A program made the translations under genes and the position numbers. Below the pieces are notes generated by a model, which was given only the letters and a program-made list of their open reading frames with translations, was not told where the DNA came from and searched no databases. Positions 55,825-64,000 of a stretch of 64,000 nt of DNA are shown piece by piece (the stretch's first letter is position 1; each line of letters opens with the position of its first letter). The stretch comes from Pseudopithomyces maydicus. Taxonomy: Eukaryota; Ascomycota; Dothideomycetes; Pleosporales; Didymosphaeriaceae. The stretch lies in the NCBI GenBank assembly GCA_026873275.1, contig JANTUC010000001.1, forward strand, positions 1,922,001 through 1,986,000. Reading direction: 5' to 3'.

Positions 55825-57019
55825 TTAAACATGTTTTATAGATATAACCGACTTTCCATCTCCGTCGATCGTCCCCACAAGGGTGTCGTCATACGAATCC
55901 CTTTGCGCCGTCTGCGTTCCTTTCTTCGCTGCATTGTGCATCAAGATTGTCTTGTCATCTTCTTGAACTGTCGTAATTCCAAACAACCGACCGAAGAATG
56001 ATTGCAGCTTATTAGGAGCATTGCTCGACCCAACTAGCGTTGACCGATACACAGTGAACGACCCCATCATAACCGCAATGCATGCCTCCACCTGACACCA
56101 GTAGGATTGCCACCGACAATCGATGATTCCCTGATAGTACACACCGGCAGCGCGGATGATCGAGCAGACCAGCATGAAGGTGGAGAGCAAGAGGAAGAAG
56201 CCGACGCCAATTTTGACGGATAACGACGGAAAGGGCGTTTTCTGTAGGATGAAAATTGGGATAATGATGATGGTTAGGTTGGTAATGGCATCGAGTGTCG
56301 CAGTTACCGCGAGAAGCGTGAGCATGCCGTGGCGGCTGTTGTTAAAGTAGCACCGCACTGCCAACAATTAGAACAAAGCTGGCACGATAACACAGCATGA
56401 TGTAACTTACCAGCTGCCGTTCCCAGCTCTTTACACAAAATGAAATTCGATCCAAAAGCCAACACAAACCACGATGCTGCTGAGAGCGCTATCGAGGCCC
56501 AGAAGAACCAGATTACACGCTTGGACATGACACTCATCATGGGGTAGAAGAGTGCGAAGTAACTCGCTTTCACACTGAAAATAGATGTCCACGACAGCAT
56601 TATGTTGGCGACCGTCCAGTTGTAATGCTGAGAGAGATTGGCGAGTCGCGGCGTGGCGATTGCAACGGCGTCCGGGTCGCCTCGAATCAGTGCTTGCGTG
56701 AGGTAGTAATTCGGCGCTATTTTGTACATGATGGCGGTACTGGAGGCGAGGCAGCAGACGGCGAATATGAGCAGGCCATCGTCTAGCTGAAGTTTTCCGC
56801 GGTTGGATATGCGTATGAGCATGCGGCCCACACAAGCGAGCACCGCGAATCCGAAGAGGATACCCAGGGAAAGCTGTTCATGATGAATCTCTCTACATTG
56901 GTAATGAATCTGACGACACCACTCACCTCCAAATCCACCATCGATATCCTCCCAGAATTTTGGAACCTCTGCTCGGCTACCGCTACCTGCTCCGGAGAGA
57001 GCATGCCAACAGCAGGCAT
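55825..57019 (-). CDS. Rhodopsin-like (SAT4-type) seven-helix membrane protein
   Basis: Exons 57019-56927, 56873-56411 and 56357-55825, with two 53-nt introns, give 362 residues. Seven hydrophobic helices alternate with short loops; the pattern LSLGILFGFAVLACVGRML, LDDGLLIFAVC, FWASIALSAASWFVLAFG, and CRWQSYWCQVEACIAVMMGS is typical of the fungal rhodopsin-domain family. The tail is hydrophilic and acidic. Members sit in the plasma membrane and a few act in pathogen signalling, but most have no known ligand. No CFEM domain precedes it. No frame problem was seen. Confidence 0.85.
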
Positions 57020-58418
57020 TGTCACATATACGTTATGTCTCAGAACGAAGATGCACGACAGGTCTCGCAAAGGAAAACGAGAGAACAACCCAGTTCCCCG
57101 GGAAATCGATCACATAAGTATACATATGCAAGCTCAATCAATCACACACGACACCAAGGCAGGCAAGAAGCCTAGCGAACCCCGGCGTGGCCTTCCCTCT
57201 TCATGCCCGCCGCCCCAGCCTAGCCCTGTGGCGCGCCCCAGAGACCGACGCACATGAAACGCATCTCGCGCTGGTCGGCAACCAGATCTGCGCGTAAGGC
57301 GTAGTTTCGATCTGCGGGGCCTGTAGGTGAGCTGTGCTTACGCGCGAGAGTCGTGCACTGCCCTTCTGGGGGCGCTTTTCGCGTACCGGACATTGCACCA
57401 CGCTTGAGCGAGCGTTAAGAGAGATTTTCGGTCGAGCCATGGGGTTGGCGTTGGGGGAGGGAAAAACAGCCTTGATTTCATATAGACTGGGTTGTTTAGT
57501 TACATCGTGAGGGTGGTAAAGTTGTGGTGTGAGGGGGGACGAGTACGTAAGGCTCACTTGGGGGTGTAATCAATGACCCCGCTAAGCGGGTTTTTGCGAT
57601 TATCTACATATTTCAAGAGTAAGAGCGATGGGAGGCGTTATGCGGCAGTTGTTTGATACGTCTTGTTTCTCGATGCGGCGCGTGTAATCATGCATTTCCT
57701 CGTGGAAAACAAGCATACCTCAACTTCACCGGTCGTAATGCTTTCTGGAGCTTGTGATCCATTTTTTGTGTCCCTCCTAGATTAAATGGAAATTTCAGTC
57801 CTCTTAGAAATTAGTAATTTATGATACAGATCCTCTAACAGTAATAATGCTTGAAGTAAATTAATTGCATGGAGGTGATGAGCCAGCCATGAAATGGTTC
57901 CGTCTAAGGTCAGTTAGCCCCGGCTGTACCCGTTAGGCGGGGCAACGATTGTAAGGCTTAGTGTGCCCTGGATGGTTGTTGGTAAGACCGGTAGTTCAGA
58001 CGGATCCTAACAAACCAGGATACATAGATGGATGATGCTTCCTTGGTCATTGTCTCACGAGAGTGCTTATCCTGAGAAGCCCCACTTAAGCCTGTCATAA
58101 ATAGGATCTTGGTTTGGTTTGATTGTGCGATACAACTTCGAGGTATCTTTCTGGTCAATTTCGTCTTAAGGGTAGACTTACATGAGCCACGTGGGTTACT
58201 TTGACAGTATTTTCGGATAGTGTACATTATCCACACCTACGCCTATCCATGTAGAAACACGTTTCTTTGAGCATCTGGAAAAGTCAATCGAGTCGAAGTT
58301 GAGACAAAGGAAGCTCAATAGACCTCGCTCCTTTTACATATGAATCATTACGTTCATTTACTATTCCATCCGTGAATAATATTGGTTGCAACCCAATTAG
58401 ATCCAAACATCGTTACGT
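57020..58418. other. Long A+T-rich intergenic region
   Basis: 1.4 kb without a supported gene. A perfect stem CCCGC-TAA-GCGGG at 57578-57590 is followed by five T, and another G+C-rich inverted repeat lies near 57917-57942. The rest is A+T-rich with short open frames only. Confidence 0.5.
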
Positions 58419-59552
58419 CTACGCACCAATCGTGTCCTTAACATGGATCTGCTTCACCTGATTCACCACTCTATCCAGCAGACTCACCAACTCATCCGCC
58501 ACAAAATCCGGCCTATCGACCTGCACAAAATGCCCACTCCCCACGGCAATCAGAGGCCCAATCGCCTTCCCCTCATCCGTAATCTTGGTCAACCCTTCAT
58601 TGTACTTTTGCCACGCCGGATTCGCATATGTCATCGTTAGCAACTGTGGCACCTTCATCATACCACTCTCCGTCTGCTGTGCAAAAGTCTCCCAGTCATG
58701 GCCGACGACGGTGACGTAGGGACCTTCACTCTTGTAACCATCTAGCTTGGGGCCATCGGCGTCCGGTAGCAGAGTGGGGAGGTTCCGGCGGGAGAGACCT
58801 TCCCGGCTTGGAACATTGGGATGGAACATTTTGGCCATGTTGGCACGGGCAGAGCGAATGTCTGACACCGAGGTGCCGGGTGGAATGATGGCGGGGTTGA
58901 AGTTGGGTGCGTCTGGATCTGGCCAGAGAGATACGAAATCCGTGTTGGCCATCACGCTGTCGAGAAACAGCAGGCCCAAGACGGTTCCAGGATACGTCTG
59001 GGCGAAGAGGCGTGCGATGGCACAGCCGATGCTGTTTCCTACAAAGATCAAGGAAGGGAACTCAGTCGGGTTGGAGATGTCGAGATGCTCTTTCCATATC
59101 TGGAGGGTGAACTGGCGGAGAGTGTGGACTACGCTCATAATGTCGTGACCGTGGGATGGTCCATCGGTTATTGGGTCATCGGGGTCCCGATCGCTGTCAC
59201 CTTGGCCGTAGCGGTCGTAGGTCAGAATTGCCGGGTATGGTAAGCGGTTCGCGATTCTTTTTTCGAGGAAGGATTGGAGCGAGGGCGTCCATGAGGCTCG
59301 TGGTTGAACTAGGCCATTGAGAAAGACAACCAGTGACTTTGCAAATGGATTGGGTTGGCTAGGTTTAGAGTCTGAGGCCGCGTAGTAAGTGTAGGCTAAT
59401 TTTGCACCCGGTTTTCCTTCTAGGGAGAAAGATGATACCTCCGGTTCTGGAAATGGAGGCAAATCTTCCTCGGAGGACTGGTGCGATGGATTGTGGCCTT
59501 GCGGCGCGAGATGTTGAATTTTCGGATCAGAATTCATTGCTGCGGACCACAT
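58419..59552 (-). CDS. Alpha/beta hydrolase
   Basis: Intronless, 377 residues from the ATG at 59552. The fold signature is clear: SLVVFLNGL (oxyanion-side strand), ILTYDRYGQGDSD, nucleophile elbow FVGNSIGC (Ser near 173), LGLLFLDSVMA, and the late GSGHFVQVDRP carrying the catalytic His near 350. The acid residue probably lies between about 300 and 330. There is no signal peptide, so it is cytosolic or peroxisomal. The family covers esterases, epoxide hydrolases and haloperoxidases; nothing in the sequence narrows the substrate. The N-terminal 40 residues are Pro/Ser-rich and disordered. Confidence 0.85.
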   Translation of the reverse strand: MWSAAMNSDPKIQHLAPQGHNPSHQSSEEDLPPFPEPEVSSFSLEGKPGAKLAYTYYAASDSKPSQPNPFAKSLVVFLNGLVQPRASWTPSLQSFLEKRIANRLPYPAILTYDRYGQGDSDRDPDDPITDGPSHGHDIMSVVHTLRQFTLQIWKEHLDISNPTEFPSLIFVGNSIGCAIARLFAQTYPGTVLGLLFLDSVMANTDFVSLWPDPDAPNFNPAIIPPGTSVSDIRSARANMAKMFHPNVPSREGLSRRNLPTLLPDADGPKLDGYKSEGPYVTVVGHDWETFAQQTESGMMKVPQLLTMTYANPAWQKYNEGLTKITDEGKAIGPLIAVGSGHFVQVDRPDFVADELVSLLDRVVNQVKQIHVKDTIGA

Positions 59553-60783
59553 GCCAAGTCCGTTTCAGTGAATGTGTTGAGAAAATATGATGTGCTGCCA
59601 ATTGTAAATGTGAGGTGGGTCACTGGTGGAGAACTCTGTAGGTATTTGGGTAGTTGACGTCGGATCTTCCGGACTAAGCAAGCGTCATCAGATGTAGCGA
59701 CCCGGTGGACGCCTGAATATGGCAAAAACAGGAATACAACGATGTTCGTGCGACATCCGCCTGCTATATCTTGCTTTTCTTACCCGAATTTATACATCTG
59801 CTTTCAGTCTTACTGATTTGACATTAATGCGGCGTAGTCCAACAACGTGGGAGCACCATGGGGGCGCTTTTTGCCTTAGTAACCAGGTCGGGCGACCATC
59901 TCACGCTTACCAACGAAGAAGGAGCGCAAGACTCTACGCGTGCGGTTAGGCATAACATACAAACACTAGCATCGTGTCTACGTCCGAGACAGATGCTTTG
60001 CCTGGCTGGCTATACACATCTCGAGGGCTGCTAATCACGCAGGTACGCACGGTATGCTGCGTATGAGCCAGTCCGGTCCATGCAGTGCTGACTGATTGGC
60101 TGGCTGGGGCGGCATGGGACATGAACAGTAGGTATAGGTACGGCTCTTGTACCGCACGTACAGTAGTCCCGGGCGTCATGGACATTTTTGGAGTAGGTAG
60201 TACCTATGCAGTATACCCGGCTTAGTCAGTACCGTCTCGGCTCGAGTCCAATGACGGAGAGGTTGAATCCAGCCCTGGGACAGCAATCACATGTAAACAC
60301 ATGGCGGATGCTTGTGCCTTTCACAAGCAGCAGATAGAGCGCGCTCGTGAAGCCGCAACGCGAGCAGACGCCCACGCGTGTACCTGAGGGCTGTTCCGGC
60401 ATGGCAAAAGCGTGTGTCTAGCTAGACAAGGGATCGGCGCTGGTCAGGCACAAAGTTCAAGATGCAGCTCGATGACGTTGTTCCGTGGGGAAGGTATGCC
60501 CTTCCATTTCACCGCGCGGTGATACGTCCACGGCGCCGCTAGAAAGCCCGCATTTTCCCACACCTCCACAGTAACCCCAACAATTACTCGTTTGCCCCGA
60601 ACTAATAACCTCGTCCCGTCCCCGTGCTGGCCAAGTCAAACGTCGCTCGCTGTCGACACACGCTCTTATAAAGCACTCCCGCCGCCCGACTCCAATCAAC
60701 ATTCCCCACGCTGCAGTAGCCGTACGGCCCACCGCATAGCACCCCTCCTAGCGCCGGGTAGTGCGCCAGCCAGCCGTCACACG
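59553..60783. other. Intergenic region
   Basis: 1.2 kb between the divergent hydrolase and unknown gene. It has mixed composition, several short frames and no coding support. The 150 bases before 60784 are C-rich, like a leader. Confidence 0.5.
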
Positions 60784-61511
60784 ATGGTGAATTACGTCGA
60801 GCGCGGCTGCCAGACGGAAATCCAGGGCCTTTGCAAAGACCCGGCACGCGTTCCGCACGCCCTCAAGTCTTCCCAGGCACCCGCCGACACACCAACTCCG
60901 CCCGACGATATGGCTCTGGATAAAGCCCAATTCGCCTCGCTGCAGCCGCACCAGGACGACCGTTCCAACTCCAATCTGCAGCCAAGCATGCTTCTCAAGC
61001 GCAAGGCGCGTCCCGTCATGGTCGCCCGCATCTCCCTGCCAGCTTCCGACATTGGCAACGAAGACCCCCGTCGCCCCCGCCTACCGAGGCTCTCATGTCG
61101 CCTCTCCCCGCAGCGAATAGACTCCACGCCGGACACACCCCCATAATACCACGTGCTCTGAGTCCGCTCCCCGACAGCGAAGGCCCGTCGACCCCAGACG
61201 GCGACGATGGCCTCACCGGACCCTTGACGCTGCCTCCCCAGCCAGGCGACGGCACAGAGGACACGATTCCCCTCTCCGTGCTCGACCAAGAGCTGGAAAA
61301 GCTGCGCCTAGAGCAGGAACGTTCCGCCGACCGCAGCGACTCTGCCACCGAAGCCGACGACCCAGTCCACGAAGACGATGCCGTCCCGCTGAGCCGGAGG
61401 TCCTCCAAGGAGGGCGCCCACAAGCATGTCGCGGACGAGGTCGAGGTCTTCGACGGCGTCATCTTGAAGAAGCCCAAGATGAATATGGGGGCCCCATTGG
61501 GCCAGGCTTAG
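60784..61511 (+). CDS. Unknown Pro/Ser-rich protein, with an apparent frameshift
   Basis: I do not recognise it. From the ATG at 60784 (MVNYVERGCQTEIQG) it is about 242 residues if joined across a shift at the C5 run 61065-61069, where one base seems missing. The first part is polar with a short basic patch (LLKRKARPVMVARISLP). The second is disordered, Pro/Asp/Glu-rich, with a helical SVLDQELEKLRLEQE stretch, and ends in VFDGVILKKPKMN. Frame choice rests on even composition and the lack of stops. No domain, signal or membrane segment was found. Confidence 0.65.
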
Positions 61512-62354
61512 CGAGCGGTGCCGCGAATGAGCTTGCGCTCGAGGACGAATGCCATTGGGTTGGCTGCGACTGAGGAGTCGAAGAATGGGAAAAGGAGGTC
61601 AAGCAAGGGTTATGCTGAGATTTGAATAGGGAGGGAGCATTTATACCATGGCGTTGACATGATTATGATAACGGCGTTCAGCCTATAAGGTGCCGGTCGC
61701 TTTTGGGACGACGAGAATCGGTTACACATCTGAGGGGAAAGGGACACCACCTTCGTCCCATCCCAGTTAGGATAGAGAAAAAGCACAAAGGTCGTTGATC
61801 CCTTTGGCCAAACAGGTTCTATTTGCAGTGGGTTACGCACCGTGCGGCGGATGGATCACATAGTGGGGTTCCCGCAGCACCTTTAGGTAATACACATCGG
61901 TTTGCTGGTTCCATGAAAGTATGAACATGACATGCAAATGTACTATCAACTGCCCCCCTCCGCCCTGCTATATACACATCGCAGTACGCCAGTGAGCGTC
62001 CACCCCGAGGTAAATGCCAGCCATAGTCCCAGGCAGCATAAACCGTACAGAGCAAAAGCACGTGCTGAAACTCCACCCCATTCGCCTAATCCGTAATAAT
62101 ATATGCCACGAAATTTCGTCCAATTATGTGTCGGGAGGGAGTATCCAATTGCCTCGACACACGAATCCAACGCTCGAAACAGTCTGTCGACCCCCTCGAA
62201 TGCCTTGGTTTAGCCGGTGTCTCCTCCTTTGGTATATGATTACCCTCATACCGCTCGCAGCGTTCCCTCGCCGTGCGGGTCCTATAGAAATACACCAGAC
62301 TCTTCACTATGTCAAAAATGTCTTCCTCCGCCGCATATCGTGTCAAAATTCTTT
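61512..62354. other. Convergent intergenic region
   Basis: About 840 bases between convergent genes. Short open frames only, with no domain. No RNA gene was recognised. Confidence 0.55.
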
Positions 62355-63875
62355 TCAAAAGTCATCCATGCTCCCCACAATTTCCATATCATCGTCGTCC
62401 CGCTTTCCGTGAGCATGTCTCGGGTCTGCTTCTTCTGCCTCCTCGCTCGCAGCCCTCGCGTTGCCTGCATTAAGTAGCCGCCTCCTCTCCGCGTCGCTCA
62501 GGCCTGCCTTTTCTGCGGCTGCCATTCTCACGCTCAACGGTCGACTCGCCATGTAACTCTCCATATAGCTAGCGCCCACGCTGCTCGGATACCCTAGGCT
62601 TCCCGTCTGATCCATGTCGTCGATACCAGAGCCTTGGAGCCCACCGACGTACGTGCTGAATTCTTCTTCAGGTTCCTCGGCAAGCTCAGGCGCGTCAGCA
62701 TATATGGGCGTGGTGGAAGCATAGCGTGGAATCTGTGTGGAATCGGCAGTCGGTGAAGGGTCAAGATATGTCCGCGTAGTAGACTGCGGAGGCTCATATT
62801 CAAGATGTGTATGTGATGAAGGCGGAGAATCATACATAGGGGACTGGTCTGGGGAAGTTGGAAGAGTATGGCCAGTGTGCTTAGTAGGCGACGCACTCGG
62901 GAGGTGTGAGGGGAGATTGAGGCTGTGGTGCACGGGATCGTTGTGCGATTGGTATGGTGCGCTTTCAGGTCCCCGGAGACGCGGGTCCAGGGTGTCTTCC
63001 AAAGACGCTGTGGAGTTGGACGCACTGGAAGAGGTGGTCTCGCTGGGAGACATGAGTTGAGGCTCTGCGATCTGGTCGGCCGGCAGAACGGTCTGGCCGT
63101 CTATGACAAGGCTCACGCGTTTCCGCCGTCGCTTCTCGCTGCTATTTCGCAGTGAAGACTTCTTGATCACTGGGCGCTTCGGCTTCTTGGATGAGTCGGA
63201 ATGGTTCTCCTTCTGGCTGTCCATGGGCTCAGGACTGGTTACGGACTCTATCTCCATCTCCCCGCTGGACTTGCTCGATGAATATTGACGCTCCTGCTTC
63301 AATCCAGCATCTCCCGATGATCCTAGATCCGCTCGTTTCGGTGGAGAGGCGTCGGCGCCCTCCTTCTTCTTATGGCGCTTCTTCTTCTCCCTGTCCTTGG
63401 AGATGTCGCTGGCGTCGAGCAGAGGCAAGAATATGGGGGTGACGAGACCGAAAAGCTCCTGCTCCCGCTTGTGCACCTTGGTCCGCTTCGCTTTTTCTTC
63501 GCGCTTCTCTTCGGCGGAAATCTCGGGAGACTGCTGTGGCGAGGGGAGGGCGGCCTCGGGGGATTTATTCGAGGGTTGCAAGGCGGCACTCGGCTCGGTC
63601 TGGGTTGCAAGGTCGTGGGTCTCGCCGCATTCCATTTCACGGTACTGTGCAATGAGCTAGGCGGGTTAGCCCAGGCATTGTCCCGCCAACCAACATGGAC
63701 ACACGTCACATACCTCCTGTTGGAACAAGTGCAGCTCGTGCTGCTTCTGTCTTATGTAGGCATTGATGTCTGCCTCCAGGCGCTTCTTCTTGTCCTCGAT
63801 GCTGCGGGCGAGGGACTCTAGTTGCTCGGTGGAGCAGCCCGCAGTGTCGGCCAGGCGCGGGTCGACGTGCAGCAT
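62355..63875 (-). CDS. Unknown coiled-coil, Ser/Pro-rich protein
   Basis: Exons 63875-63714 and 63656-62355, with a 57-nt intron (GTATGT, CTAAC, CCTAG), give 487 residues. The first 60 residues form a coiled coil (EQLESLARSIEDKKKRLEADI) that continues over the splice into LIAQYREME, which supports the join. Then come Lys/Glu-rich patches (KREEKAKRTKVHK, KKKRHKKKE), a long Ser/Pro/Thr-rich disordered middle, and an acidic helical end (SDAERRRLLNAGNARAASE). Basic clusters suggest a nuclear protein. I do not recognise the family. The frame is intact. Confidence 0.75.
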
Positions 63876-64000
63876 TTACTGGGTGGGTACCTAGGCACGG
63901 GCGAGTGACGGGATCACGAGACGGTGGCAGGCGAATGGCCTTCAGGTTATCGTATACGCAACGGAGCGACTAGGGCGCATGCGGCGACGGATGGGCTGTT

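Overview
The window reads as nuclear DNA of a filamentous ascomycete (Pezizomycotina). A Dothideomycete of the Pleosporales type is the best guess, but that is inference from gene content and not a database match. The evidence is many genes on both strands, short GT-AG introns (mostly 43-65 nt) with CTAAC/CTGAC-like branch sites, and typical families: a HET-domain protein, Zn2Cys6 regulators, an RTA1 protein, a rhodopsin-like seven-helix protein, berberine-bridge-type oxidase, tannase/feruloyl esterase and DUF3500. There is no sign of an operon, virus, CRISPR array, rRNA or convincing tRNA.

Layout. 0-5.6 kb: three C2H2 zinc-finger genes in a row. 6-8.2 kb: a large protein of unknown function. 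8.4-10.6 kb: a possible gene remnant, then an FAD monooxygenase. 12-16 kb: a secreted FAD-linked oxidase and a single-pass membrane protein. 16.6-20.8 kb: a large NLR-like protein with a P-loop NTPase, a Cys-rich region and a HET domain. 21.6-27.4 kb: a secreted S41-type protease, a DUF3500 protein and a divergent pair of small unknown genes. 27.5-37.9 kb: tannase/feruloyl esterase, a second FAD monooxygenase, an MFS transporter, a Zn2Cys6 regulator and a short-chain dehydrogenase. This group looks like a small phenolic or aromatic-compound gene cluster. 38-41.1 kb: acetate kinase and a probably mitochondrial isochorismatase-like hydrolase. 41.1-43 kb: a G+C-rich spacer with minisatellites.

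43-52.2 kb holds housekeeping genes: a Cid1-like nucleotidyltransferase, a PRCC-like protein and the TORC2 subunit AVO1/Sin1. 52.7-57 kb: an RTA1 membrane protein divergent from a Zn2Cys6 regulator, then a rhodopsin-like membrane protein. 58.4-64 kb: an alpha/beta hydrolase and two unknown Ser/Pro-rich proteins.

One pattern cuts across the right half. At least seven genes lose frame once or twice at short G, C or A/T runs, nearly always as if one base were missing. Some of these genes (AVO1, PRCC-like) should be conserved. The simplest reading is homopolymer under-calling in the assembly, not real gene loss. Gene models here were joined across those points, and each entry says so.
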